Positions 1 through 7,495 of a stretch of DNA of 64,000 bases are shown here, piece by piece. This DNA is from CAWINY01 sp963837635. GTDB taxonomy: Bacteria; Acidobacteriota; Terriglobia; Terriglobales; Acidobacteriaceae. The stretch covers positions 62,001 to 126,000 of the forward strand of contig CAWINY010000005.1 of assembly GCA_963837635.1 (NCBI GenBank), given 5' to 3'. The notes beneath the pieces were generated by a model. That model did no database searches. It was given only the letters and a program-made list of their open reading frames with translations, and had not been told where the DNA came from. Both the position numbers and the translations under genes were made by a program. The stretch's first letter is position 1. Each line of letters begins with the position of its first letter.

Positions 1-11
1 TCTACAATCGG

Positions 12-43
12 TTGTCGAGTTTCTACCGCTCGCGGTGTACTAT
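12..43 (+). promoter_or_regulatory. possible promoter of the first gene, leaderless layout
   Basis: A TACTAT -10-like box at 38-43 lies 7 nt before the ATG at 51. A weak TTGTCG at 12-17 could be the -35, but the spacing is 20, longer than ideal. Initiation about 7 nt after the -10 would start the transcript at or beside the ATG. Confidence 0.3.
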
Positions 44-50
44 CTCGCGC

Positions 51-734
51 ATGAGGCGTCTGGTGCTTATGCTTGCACTCCTGGCCGGCGTCGCGTGGGC
101 GCAGGTGCCTGCACCCCAGCAATCGAAACAGGAACCGCCGACAAACCTCCCACTGACCATTTCCACGGCGGAACTGCCGCGGGCGGTGGCTCAATTCCCT
201 TACAACGAAGCGTTGCAGGCCAATGGCGGAACTCCTCCGTACCGCTGGCGTCTGGACGGCGGCACGCTGCCCGCGGGAATGGCAATCGATCCCGCTGGGT
301 ACATCGCTGGAACTCCGGTCAGCGCGGGGGATTACCGTATCCGTGTACGCATCCGCGACTCGGCGGAAGTTCCGCAAACCGAGGCAAGGGAGTTTGTGTT
401 GCGCGTCTTCCCGCCGCTTGTGGCCGAGTGGAAGAAACCGGCGCGGGTACAGGGCGATGGCATTTACGGCAGCGTCCGCGTGATCAATAACAGTCCGGAC
501 GCACTCGATTTGACCCTCATCATTGTGGCGGTGAACGAGATTGGCAAGGCGTTTGCCTTGGGATATCAGAGGCTCACGATGCCGGCGGACATGAACCTGC
601 CGGGAATTCCGTTTGGCGCCAGCCTGCCTGCGGGACAGTACGTTGTCCACGTGGACGCGGTGGGCGAGGACCCGCCCCCCGTGAAGATCTTTCGCTCGCG
701 GTTGGAGACGGCGCAGCCCTTACGTGTGCAGTGA
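51..734 (+). CDS. secreted putative Ig-domain (He_PIG-like) protein
   Basis: A 227-residue exported protein of unknown role. The start at 51 is preferred over the upstream in-frame start at 12 because it opens a classical signal peptide (Met-Arg-Arg, hydrophobic run, Ala-x-Ala before a Gln-rich linker). The region around residues 45-120 has the He_PIG signature of putative Ig folds (GGTPPYRWRLDGGTLPAGM, then AGYIAGTPVSAG), a module typical of cell-surface or secreted proteins. The C-terminal half is a second beta-rich region with no catalytic motif that I recognise. It faces leuD across a family A hairpin. Domain type is fairly sure; function is unknown. Confidence 0.75.
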   Translation: MRRLVLMLALLAGVAWAQVPAPQQSKQEPPTNLPLTISTAELPRAVAQFPYNEALQANGGTPPYRWRLDGGTLPAGMAIDPAGYIAGTPVSAGDYRIRVRIRDSAEVPQTEAREFVLRVFPPLVAEWKKPARVQGDGIYGSVRVINNSPDALDLTLIIVAVNEIGKAFALGYQRLTMPADMNLPGIPFGASLPAGQYVVHVDAVGEDPPPVKIFRSRLETAQPLRVQ

Positions 735-754
735 CGTATCGTCGCTCAAAACGC

Positions 755-868
755 TTATCGCGGATTTCACGGATGAAAACGGATTTACGGATGGAAAATG
801 GATCACGCAGATCCCCCCTGAAAAGAAATCCGCGCCAATCCGTTCTCATCCGCAAAATCCGCGGTAAG
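755..868. repeat. family A inverted repeat (CGGAT modules)
   Basis: An imperfect hairpin between the convergent ends of the Ig-like gene and leuD. The left arm starts ttatcgcggattt and the right arm ends aaatccgcggtaa. Each arm repeats CGGAT roughly every 10 nt. The right end lies 5 nt from the leuD stop codon. Confidence 0.8.
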
Positions 869-873
869 CAGTT

Positions 874-1452
874 TCAAAACGCTCGTGCCGCGCGGCGGGC
901 CTCGTAGTCGGAGATGGCCTGTTCGTGTCGCATGGTGAGGCCGATATCGTCCAAGCCTTCCAGCAGGCACTTGCGGCGGAAGCTGTCGATCGCGAACGTC
1001 GCCTGGAAACCGCTCTCATCGCGCACTTCGCATTTCTTCAGGTCGATCGTCAGCTGGTAGCCCGGCTGCTGAGATCGTTTGAGCAGTTCCTTGACCTGCG
1101 GCTCCGGCAAAACGACCGTCAACAGGCCGTTCTTGCCGCAGTTGTTGCTGAAGATATCGGCGAACGATGGCGCGACGATAGCGCGAAAACCGTAGTCGCC
1201 CAGCGCCCAAGGGGCATGCTCGCGCGAGGAGCCGCAGCCAAAGTTCTTGGCCGCGACCAGAATGCTCGCGCCCGCGTACTGCGGCTGGTTGAGCACGAAC
1301 GAGGGCTCCTGGCGCCAGTCATAGAACAGGAACTGGCCGAAGCCGGTACGTTCGATGCGCTTTAAGAACTGCTTGGGGATGATCTGGTCCGTGTCGACGT
1401 TCACGCGGTCGAGCGGGGCAACAAGGCCGGTATGAATGGTGAATGGCTGCAT
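874..1452 (-). CDS. leuD: 3-isopropylmalate dehydratase small subunit
   Basis: Small (swivel-domain) subunit of isopropylmalate isomerase, which with LeuC interconverts 2- and 3-isopropylmalate in leucine synthesis. It has 192 residues, the normal length. DQIIPKQFL lies near residue 22, and the conserved substrate-loop block NFGCGSSREHAPWALGDYGF starts near residue 70. It is on the minus strand after leuA and leuC in the order leuA-leuC-leuD. The 187-nt gap from leuC is filled by a composite hairpin, so operon continuity is likely but not certain. No leuB is present in the window. Confidence 0.95.
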   Translation of the reverse strand: MQPFTIHTGLVAPLDRVNVDTDQIIPKQFLKRIERTGFGQFLFYDWRQEPSFVLNQPQYAGASILVAAKNFGCGSSREHAPWALGDYGFRAIVAPSFADIFSNNCGKNGLLTVVLPEPQVKELLKRSQQPGYQLTIDLKKCEVRDESGFQATFAIDSFRRKCLLEGLDDIGLTMRHEQAISDYEARRAARAF

Positions 1453-1474
1453 GTCGATCGAATCCTTTTACTAG

Positions 1475-1634
1475 TTACCGCAGATTTCACCGAGAACGCT
1501 GACGCCGATGAACGGCTTGAAATTGTCATCCTGAGCGAAGCGAAGGATGACAATTTACTTCAGCGGATCAACGCGGATTCGTTTTGAAAAAGCTATCTGC
1601 GTGATCCGTCTCGTTCCGCGCCAATCCGCGGTAA
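1475..1634. repeat. family A hairpin with nested family J palindrome
   Basis: The outer arms are family A (ttaccgcagattt at the left, aatccgcggtaa at the right). Inside, at 1521-1555, sits a perfect palindrome of another family: aattgtcatcct pairs with aggatgacaatt around an 11-nt loop. The outer right end lies 5 nt from the leuC stop. Confidence 0.8.
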
Positions 1635-1639
1635 GGTTT

Positions 1640-3046
1640 CTATTTAAAATCCCAGCGGCGAACATCCACGAACTGGCCCTTGATGGCTGCCGCGGCTGCC
1701 ATGGCCGGACTCACCAGATGAGTGCGTCCGCCGCGTCCCTGGCGTCCTTCGAAGTTGCGGTTGCTGGTGGAGGCGCAACGCTCGCCCGGCTGCAGGATAT
1801 CCGGGTTCATGGCCAGGCACATGGAGCAGCCCGGCTCACGCCACTCGAATCCGGCATCGCGGAAAACCTGGTCGAGCCCTTCGCGCTCCGCCTGGAACTT
1901 CACCAGTTGCGATCCCGGAACCACCATCGCCTGCACCCGTGGGTGGACATGGTAACCGCGCGCGACTTTAGCCGCCGCGCGCAGGTCTTCCAGCCGCGAG
2001 TTGGTGCAGGAGCCGATGAAAACCCGGTCAACGGGGATGTCCTCGATTGCGGTGCCGGCCTTTAGATCCATGTATTCGAGGGCGCGCTGGCAGGCGCTGC
2101 GCTCGGCTTCGTTTGCCGCCTGTTGCGGATCGGGCACGCGGGCGCTGATCGGAAGCACCATGCCGGGACTGGTGCCCCAGGTGACGTAGGGTTCGAGTTT
2201 GCTCGCGTCCACCTCAACCAAGGTATCGAATTTCGCGCCTGGGTCGGTGGGCAGCGTGCGCCAGTAGGCGACGGCTTCATCCCACGCAGCGCCCTTTGGC
2301 GCATAGCGACGTTCTTCCAGGTAGGCGAACGTCTTGTCATCCGGCGCAATCATGCCGGCGCGCGCTCCCCCCTCGATCGTCAGGTTGCAGAGGGTCATGC
2401 GGCCCTCCATGCTCAGATCACGCACGGCCTTACCGGTGTATTCGATGACGTGCTCGGTGCCGCCATCGGTGCCGATCTGCCCGATGATGGCGAGCGCCAG
2501 ATCCTTCGCGCTGACGCCCTCGCCGAGCGCGCCGTTGACCCGCACCTCCATGGTGCGCGGCTTCTTCTGGGGCAGGCACTGGGTCGCCAGCACGTGCTCG
2601 ACCTCCGAGGTGCCGATGCCGAAGGCCAGCGCGCCAAAGGCGCCATGGGTGCTGGTGTGGCTATCGCCGCAGACGATCGTCTTGCCGGGTTGCGTCAGGC
2701 CAAGCTCCGGGCCGATGACGTGCACGATGCCTTGCTCGGGCGAATCCATTCCGAACAGGGTGATGCCGAACTCGGCGCAGTTCCGGTCCAGGGTGTGAAT
2801 CTGCTGGCGCGCGATATCGTCCGAGATGGGCCGATGGTTGGGAGTGGTCGGGACGTTGTGATCCTCGGTGGCGAAGGTGCGCTCGGTCCGGCGCACTTTG
2901 CGGCCGGCTACGCGCAACCCCTCAAAGGCCTGCGGCGAAGTGACCTCATGCAGCAGGTGCAGATCGATATAGAGCACCGCGGGTTCGTCTTCCGGTTGGC
3001 AGACCACGTGCTCGTTCCAGATTTTTTCGAAGAGCGTTTTGCTCAA
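1640..3046 (-). CDS. leuC: 3-isopropylmalate dehydratase large subunit
   Basis: Aconitase-type [4Fe-4S] subunit of isopropylmalate isomerase. It has 468 residues, full length. The three cluster cysteines fall at residues 347 (SCTNSR), 407 and 410 (CSMC), the same positions I know for the E. coli enzyme. Other aconitase signatures are CGDSHTSTHGAFG and the N-terminal LFEKIWNEHVV block. It acts in the cytoplasm with LeuD, encoded next downstream. Confidence 0.97.
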   Translation of the reverse strand: MSKTLFEKIWNEHVVCQPEDEPAVLYIDLHLLHEVTSPQAFEGLRVAGRKVRRTERTFATEDHNVPTTPNHRPISDDIARQQIHTLDRNCAEFGITLFGMDSPEQGIVHVIGPELGLTQPGKTIVCGDSHTSTHGAFGALAFGIGTSEVEHVLATQCLPQKKPRTMEVRVNGALGEGVSAKDLALAIIGQIGTDGGTEHVIEYTGKAVRDLSMEGRMTLCNLTIEGGARAGMIAPDDKTFAYLEERRYAPKGAAWDEAVAYWRTLPTDPGAKFDTLVEVDASKLEPYVTWGTSPGMVLPISARVPDPQQAANEAERSACQRALEYMDLKAGTAIEDIPVDRVFIGSCTNSRLEDLRAAAKVARGYHVHPRVQAMVVPGSQLVKFQAEREGLDQVFRDAGFEWREPGCSMCLAMNPDILQPGERCASTSNRNFEGRQGRGGRTHLVSPAMAAAAAIKGQFVDVRRWDFK

Positions 3047-3416
3047 GGACTGATCCCTCAGCGGCTGCGGCCGCCTATGTTCTTACAGAATAATAATGAA
3101 TGGTGGCGCCAAATTTTCGTTGTTTCTACGATATTAACAGGGATCGAAAAAGCCGTGCCTCGTTCGCTGGGCGCGTGTCGTCCCTACGGGACTCGGGTTC
3201 TGCTTCACTACTACCCAGCGCTGAAGCGCTGGGCTAAGGAATGTCGCCGCTACGCGGCTCGGATCACTGTTGTTGTCGGTCAGTAGCGGGGGCCAGTATA
3301 ACCAACAGCGGCTTCAGATGGATTTAGACGGATCAGAAAAAAGCACCAAAAAAAGGATTCCTGGGTTTTTCTCGGATCCGTTTCAATCCGTCTTAATCCG
3401 TTGTTGCTCTATAGTC
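3047..3416. other. leuA-leuC intergenic region with clustered small hairpins and a family A repeat
   Basis: No gene is visible. Around 3180-3256 lie three compact hairpins: gtccc-tac-gggac (3180-3192), cccagcgc-tgaa-gcgctggg (3214-3233), and gccgc-tac-gcggc near 3245-3257. A family A inverted repeat occupies about 3303-3406 (acagcgg...ggatttagacggatc; right arm ggatccg...aatccgttgttg). It ends 10 nt from the leuA stop. Confidence 0.7.
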
Positions 3417-4607
3417 CTAGCCAGCCGCATTCTCCATGGCAAACTTGTTGGGGAACGCGTTTTGGGCGATCTCAATCAGGTGACGGTCGTTGACGACCTT
3501 AATCCGGTCGGCTAGATCCACAAATTGGCGGTAGGCCTGATCCAATTCGCGGCGGTCCAGGGTCACTCCCAATTGGGTGTAGCGCAGGCTGAGCGCGTGG
3601 CGTCCGGAATGCTTGCCCAGCACCAGCGTGCTGTCCGGCACGCCCACCGAATGCGGAGTCATGATTTCGTAGGTGAGGCGATTCTTGATCATGCCGTCCT
3701 GGTGGATGCCGGCTTCGTGCGCAAAGGCATTGCGCCCCACAACCGCCTTATTCGGCTGCACCGCGACTCCTGTCAACTCTGTCAATAACTGGCTGGAAGG
3801 GAAGAGCTCCTCGGTGGCGATGCTGGTCTCCAACTTCATCACGTCACTGCGAATTTTGAGCGCCATGACGATCTCTTCCAAGGCGGCATTGCCGGCGCGC
3901 TCGCCGATACCGTTGATGGTGCACTCCACCTGGCGCGCGCCCGCCTGCACCGCGGCGATCGAGTTAGCGGCCGCCAATCCGAGATCGTTGTGGCAGTGAG
4001 TCGAGATGATGGCGTCCGGATAGCTGCTCGCCGCTCGGCGGCAGATTTCACCGAAAATCCGCGTCATCTCGCTGGGGACGTTGTAGCCCACGGTGTCGGG
4101 CAGATTGACGGTATGTGCCCCCGCCTTGATTACGCCTTCGGTGACTGCCCAGAGGAATCCGATCTCGGTGCGGGTGGCGTCCTCGGCGGAGAACTCCACA
4201 TCGGGGCACAACTGGTGCGCATACGCCACGGCTTCGATGGACCGCTTCAGGCACTCCTCGCGGGACAGTTTGAGCTTGTATTCAAGATGGATGTCGCTGG
4301 TGGCGAGGAAAACGTGCAGGGTGGGTCGCGCCGCATGCCGCAGCGCATCCCAGGCGCGATCGATGTCTTCTTTACGGGCGCGTGCCAATCCGGCAATGCG
4401 CGGGCGGCGGATTTCTTTGGCGATGGCGGCGACCGCCTGGTAATCGCCGTCGGATGCGATGGGGAACCCGGCCTCGAGAAGATCCACCCCGAGCTTGTCG
4501 AGCTGTCTCGCCATCCGCAGCTTCTCCGCAAGATTCATGCTGCATCCGGGTGACTGCTCGCCATCACGCAACGTGGTGTCAAAAATTACTACATTCGAGT
4601 CCGCCAT
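3417..4607 (-). CDS. leuA: 2-isopropylmalate synthase lacking the C-terminal regulatory domain
   Basis: DRE-TIM metallolyase condensing acetyl-CoA with 2-oxoisovalerate. The metal/substrate motif DTTLRDGEQSPG is at residues 10-21 and HCHND at 204-208. The NGIGERAGN block is at 232-240 and HEAGIHQDG at 297-305. It is 396 residues, whereas typical LeuA is about 500-550; the alpha/beta LeuA-dimer domain that binds leucine is absent. The frame ends just before a family A repeat. A homocitrate or citramalate synthase is possible from length alone, but adjacency to leuC-leuD favours LeuA. Divergent from the LysR gene. Confidence 0.85.
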   Translation of the reverse strand: MADSNVVIFDTTLRDGEQSPGCSMNLAEKLRMARQLDKLGVDLLEAGFPIASDGDYQAVAAIAKEIRRPRIAGLARARKEDIDRAWDALRHAARPTLHVFLATSDIHLEYKLKLSREECLKRSIEAVAYAHQLCPDVEFSAEDATRTEIGFLWAVTEGVIKAGAHTVNLPDTVGYNVPSEMTRIFGEICRRAASSYPDAIISTHCHNDLGLAAANSIAAVQAGARQVECTINGIGERAGNAALEEIVMALKIRSDVMKLETSIATEELFPSSQLLTELTGVAVQPNKAVVGRNAFAHEAGIHQDGMIKNRLTYEIMTPHSVGVPDSTLVLGKHSGRHALSLRYTQLGVTLDRRELDQAYRQFVDLADRIKVVNDRHLIEIAQNAFPNKFAMENAAG

Positions 4608-4714
4608 TTCTCTTTATTCCTCCAAAACGTGCCCGGCTCCGAAACCGCCCGAGCTGAAAATTGCAAATCGCTTTCTGACTGCTAACAGGTTCAGGGAAGG
4701 ACCCCCAATAACGC

Positions 4715-4764
4715 AAGCTTATAATTATACTATTCGTGATAAGTGTATCTTATGATATAAGCTT
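4715..4764. promoter_or_regulatory. palindromic LysR-type operator/promoter region between leuA and lysR
   Basis: An AT-rich island in a GC-rich intergenic region. The outer perfect inverted repeat is aagcttata (4715-4723) and tataagctt (4756-4764). Inside are TATAATTATA (4720-4729, self-complementary) and ATAAG-N5-CTTAT (4739-4753), which fits the T-N11-A rule for LysR-family sites. A second half-site ATAAG follows at 4757-4761. It lies between the divergent leuA and lysR starts, so joint control of both is inferred. Confidence 0.65.
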
Positions 4765-4883
4765 TGCTTGAGGTGAGCATGCGATTCCCTTTGGGCAACG
4801 CAGTTCACCGGCCGGCGAGAGCCCGGCGCTCCAGTGTCTCGGAGAAGGGAACAATGGAGCGCGGGGAACGCCAAGCATGAACT

Positions 4884-5798
4884 ATGGAACTCTTCCAACT
4901 GGAAACGTTTCTCGCCGTGGCCGAAGAGGGCAGCTTTTCGCGTGCGGCGCGTAAACTGTACCGCACTCAACCGGCCATCAGCCAGACCATCCACAAGCTC
5001 GAGAAGGAACTGGGCGAGTCGCTGTTCGATCGCTCTTCGCGGGAAGGCATCCTGACCGATGCCGGCCGCGTACTGCGCGACTACGCGGAAAAGCTGCTGA
5101 ATATGCGCAACGAGGCCCAGCGCTCGCTGCAGGAACTTCGCCAACTGGCGCAGGGCAGGCTTTCGATTGCCGCCAACGAGTTCACGACCCTGTATCTGTT
5201 GCCCATGCTGGATGAGTTCCGGCGGCTTTATCCGGGAATCCATGTTTCGGTGCAGCGCGCTTTCGCCAGCAAGATCCCGGATGATTTGCTGAATCACAGC
5301 GTGGAACTCGGGATCCTCACCTTTCGCGCGGCCGATCCGTCGTTGCGCTCGGTGGTGGTGTACAAAGACGAGCTGACGCTTGTGGTTCCCCCTCGACATC
5401 CGCTGGCGCGATCCAAGGAAGTCCGCATCAAGCAGCTCGGGGCACAGAATTTCGTCGCTCACGACGTCCCGTCTCCGTATCGCGCGCGCGTGTTGGAAAC
5501 CTTCCGCAAGCGTAAGGTGCCGCTGAACATGGACGTGGAGTTGCCCTCGATCGAGGCGATCAAGAAATTCGTGGGCATGGGCAACGGGGTGGCCCTGATT
5601 CCCGCCATTTGCGTGGAGGCGGAGGTGGCGCGCGGGGAACTGGTCAGCGTCGCGGTGCCGGAACTTGCCTTCGAGCGCAGGTTGCGCATCGTTTATCGCA
5701 AGGGCGTAAGCCTGTCGCATGCGGCGCGTGCATTTCTGAAAGTGGCGCAGAGCTTCGCCGAGCGCGGCGGGCGCTGGTCGTTCCTGCCGGAACGTTGA
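4884..5798 (+). CDS. LysR-family transcriptional regulator
   Basis: A 304-residue LTTR of normal length. The winged HTH is at residues 1-60 (FLAVAEEGSFSRAARKLYRT, then QPAISQTIHKLEKELGESLF). A CysB-like periplasmic-binding-type effector domain follows from about residue 90. It is divergent from leuA with an ATAAG-N5-CTTAT box between them. The classical LTTR layout suggests self-regulation and control of leuA; the effector cannot be read from sequence. A family A repeat begins 6 nt after the stop codon. Confidence 0.93.
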   Translation: MELFQLETFLAVAEEGSFSRAARKLYRTQPAISQTIHKLEKELGESLFDRSSREGILTDAGRVLRDYAEKLLNMRNEAQRSLQELRQLAQGRLSIAANEFTTLYLLPMLDEFRRLYPGIHVSVQRAFASKIPDDLLNHSVELGILTFRAADPSLRSVVVYKDELTLVVPPRHPLARSKEVRIKQLGAQNFVAHDVPSPYRARVLETFRKRKVPLNMDVELPSIEAIKKFVGMGNGVALIPAICVEAEVARGELVSVAVPELAFERRLRIVYRKGVSLSHAARAFLKVAQSFAERGGRWSFLPER

Positions 5799-5804
5799 AA
5801 CTGC

Positions 5805-5892
5805 TCACCGCGGATTGGACGGATGGAAACGGATTTACGCGGATGATTTTATAAGTTCGTTCTATCCGTTCTAATCCGTTAAATCTGCGGTA
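5805..5892. repeat. family A inverted repeat after lysR
   Basis: Arms begin tcaccgcggat and end aaatctgcggta; CGGAT is iterated in both. The first 20 nt from the lysR stop read TGAAACTGCTCACCGCGGAT, matching the leuD stop context (minus strand, 857-876) at all but one base. Confidence 0.75.
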
Positions 5893-5926
5893 CGTAGTTC
5901 GCGACCGTTCAACTCTCACGCTCTAG

Positions 5927-5942
5927 AGTGACCGGCATCACA
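5927..5942. promoter_or_regulatory. CRP/FNR-family-like half-palindromic site upstream of the oxidoreductase operon
   Basis: AGTGA-CCGGCA-TCACA has the GTGA-N6-TCAC core of CRP-type sites with one outer mismatch. It lies about 160 nt before the ferredoxin subunit start. About one such core is expected by chance in 64 kb, so the call is tentative. Confidence 0.3.
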
Positions 5943-6102
5943 CCATTTCCGGGCATAACCGGCGAATAATCTTATTACTGCGGAGTAGACCGCTCGACTA
6001 GCCACAAACTAGGAAAACCGCTTAGGACCGCAAGGTCTCGGAGCGCTGCGATCCACGCTGCAAATCTGCCTCAGATTGGTGCGATTCACCGAGGAAGGTT
6101 AG

Positions 6103-6348
6103 ATGGCTAAAGGTGCCGTTTCCATCGTCGTGGAGCGATGCAAAGCCTGCGGGTTCTGCGTCGAGTTCTGTCCCACGAAAGTTCTGGAATTATCCTCTGC
6201 GTTTAATTCTAAGGGGTATCACATGCCCCAAGTAGTCAAGCCCGAGAAGTGCAGTGGTTGCGATCTGTGCGGCATGTACTGCCCGGATTTTGCAATTTTC
6301 GGTTACCGGACTGACGAGCCGAAAAAGGAGGAAGCCCATGCAGGCTGA
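6103..6348 (+). CDS. korD: 2-oxoacid:ferredoxin oxidoreductase delta (ferredoxin) subunit
   Basis: An 81-residue 2[4Fe-4S] ferredoxin-like subunit that carries electrons from the TPP enzyme to ferredoxin. Two CxxCxxCxxxCP motifs are visible: CKACGFCVEFCP from residue 13 and CSGCDLCGMYCP further on. It is first in a tightly packed operon; its stop overlaps the alpha-subunit start by 11 nt. The leader at 5943-6102 holds two short hairpins (ggacc-gcaa-ggtc near 6025 and aatctg-cct-cagatt near 6061). Substrate (2-oxoglutarate or a branched 2-oxoacid) cannot be fixed from sequence. Confidence 0.92.
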   Translation: MAKGAVSIVVERCKACGFCVEFCPTKVLELSSAFNSKGYHMPQVVKPEKCSGCDLCGMYCPDFAIFGYRTDEPKKEEAHAG

Positions 6349-7495
6349 TCCGGCCGGAGTATTAACCGGCATTCATTTCCTTGATGGCGATCACGCCTGC
6401 TGCGAAGGTTGTCTGGCGGGTGGCGCGCGCTTCGCTTCGGGATATCCCATTACACCGTCAACCGAAGTGGTCGAGCGCTTCGCAGCGCGCATTCCCACCG
6501 TGGGCGGCGTGTTCATCCAGATGGAAGACGAGTTGGCCGCCTCCATCACTATGCAGGGCGCCGTGTGGGCGGGCTGCAGAGCTTTTACGGTCACGTCCGG
6601 CCCTGGCTTCTCCCTGATGATGGAGCACATCGGTCTCGCGGCTATTACCGAGACGCCGTGCGTCTTCGTCGACGTGCAGCGCGGCGGGCCCTCCACCGGA
6701 CTCCCCACCCTGCCCTCGCAGGGCGACATGATGCAGTGCCGCTGGGGTTCGCACGGCGACTACATGATCATCGCCCTGTGTCCGAGCTCTCCGCAGGAAG
6801 CCTTCGACCTCACGATCCGAGGCTTCAACCTGGCCGAGAAGTATCGCGTTCCGGTGATGATCATGCTGGATGAGTGTGTCGGCCACATGACGGAGAAGGT
6901 GGTCATTCCCGAGGCGAAGGACATCTACATCGAGCCGCGCAAGCACACCACCAAAAAGCCCGAAGACTTCAAGCTGTATGCCACCGATGACAGCATGGTC
7001 CCGGAGATGGTACACGCCGGCGAAGGCTATAACGTCCACGTGACCGGCCTGACCCACGACGAGCGCGGCTATCCCAACATGTCGGTCGGGATGCAGGACA
7101 AGCTGATCAAGCGCCTGGTCAATAAGATCAATGCGCACGTCGATGACATCGTGCAGTTCGAGCAGGTCGATTGCGAAGACGCCGATGTGGTGGTGGTCTG
7201 CTACGGCATCACCTCGCGCGTGGCCCAGCGCGCCATTGACATGGCTAAAGCCAAAGGCCTGAAGGTCGGCAAGTTCCGCCTCATCACCGCTTGGCCGTTC
7301 CCGGAGAAACAGATCCGCGCCATGGCCGGGAAGGTGAAGGCGTTCGTGGTTCCGGAGCTCAACTTAGGCCAGATGGTCAACGAAGTTGAGCGCTGCGCGG
7401 GGGGCAAGTGCAAGACGCTCCTCGTCCCGCACGCCGGCGGCACGGTCCACAATCCGGAGGTCATCCTGAAGGCCATCGAGGAGGCGATCCGATGA
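6338..7495 (+). CDS. korA: 2-oxoacid:ferredoxin oxidoreductase alpha subunit
   Basis: Pyrimidine-binding/core subunit (385 residues) of the oxygen-sensitive complex that oxidatively decarboxylates 2-oxoacids to acyl-CoA with ferredoxin. The start at 6338 is set by AAAGGAGG at 6324-6331, inside the end of the delta gene. The family motif YPITPST is at residues 36-42. The conserved SGPGFSLM block and the C-terminal transketolase-like domain (VVCYGITSRVAQRAID, then VPELNLGQM) follow. The stop overlaps the beta start (ATGA). It resembles 2-oxoglutarate oxidoreductases (KorA) most, which is why that symbol is used. Confidence 0.9.
   Translation: MQADPAGVLTGIHFLDGDHACCEGCLAGGARFASGYPITPSTEVVERFAARIPTVGGVFIQMEDELAASITMQGAVWAGCRAFTVTSGPGFSLMMEHIGLAAITETPCVFVDVQRGGPSTGLPTLPSQGDMMQCRWGSHGDYMIIALCPSSPQEAFDLTIRGFNLAEKYRVPVMIMLDECVGHMTEKVVIPEAKDIYIEPRKHTTKKPEDFKLYATDDSMVPEMVHAGEGYNVHVTGLTHDERGYPNMSVGMQDKLIKRLVNKINAHVDDIVQFEQVDCEDADVVVVCYGITSRVAQRAIDMAKAKGLKVGKFRLITAWPFPEKQIRAMAGKVKAFVVPELNLGQMVNEVERCAGGKCKTLLVPHAGGTVHNPEVILKAIEEAIR

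Noticed and set aside
2123..3286. 387-codon open frame antisense to leuC
   Set aside because: leuC is certain; the frame is a high-GC shadow with no domain.
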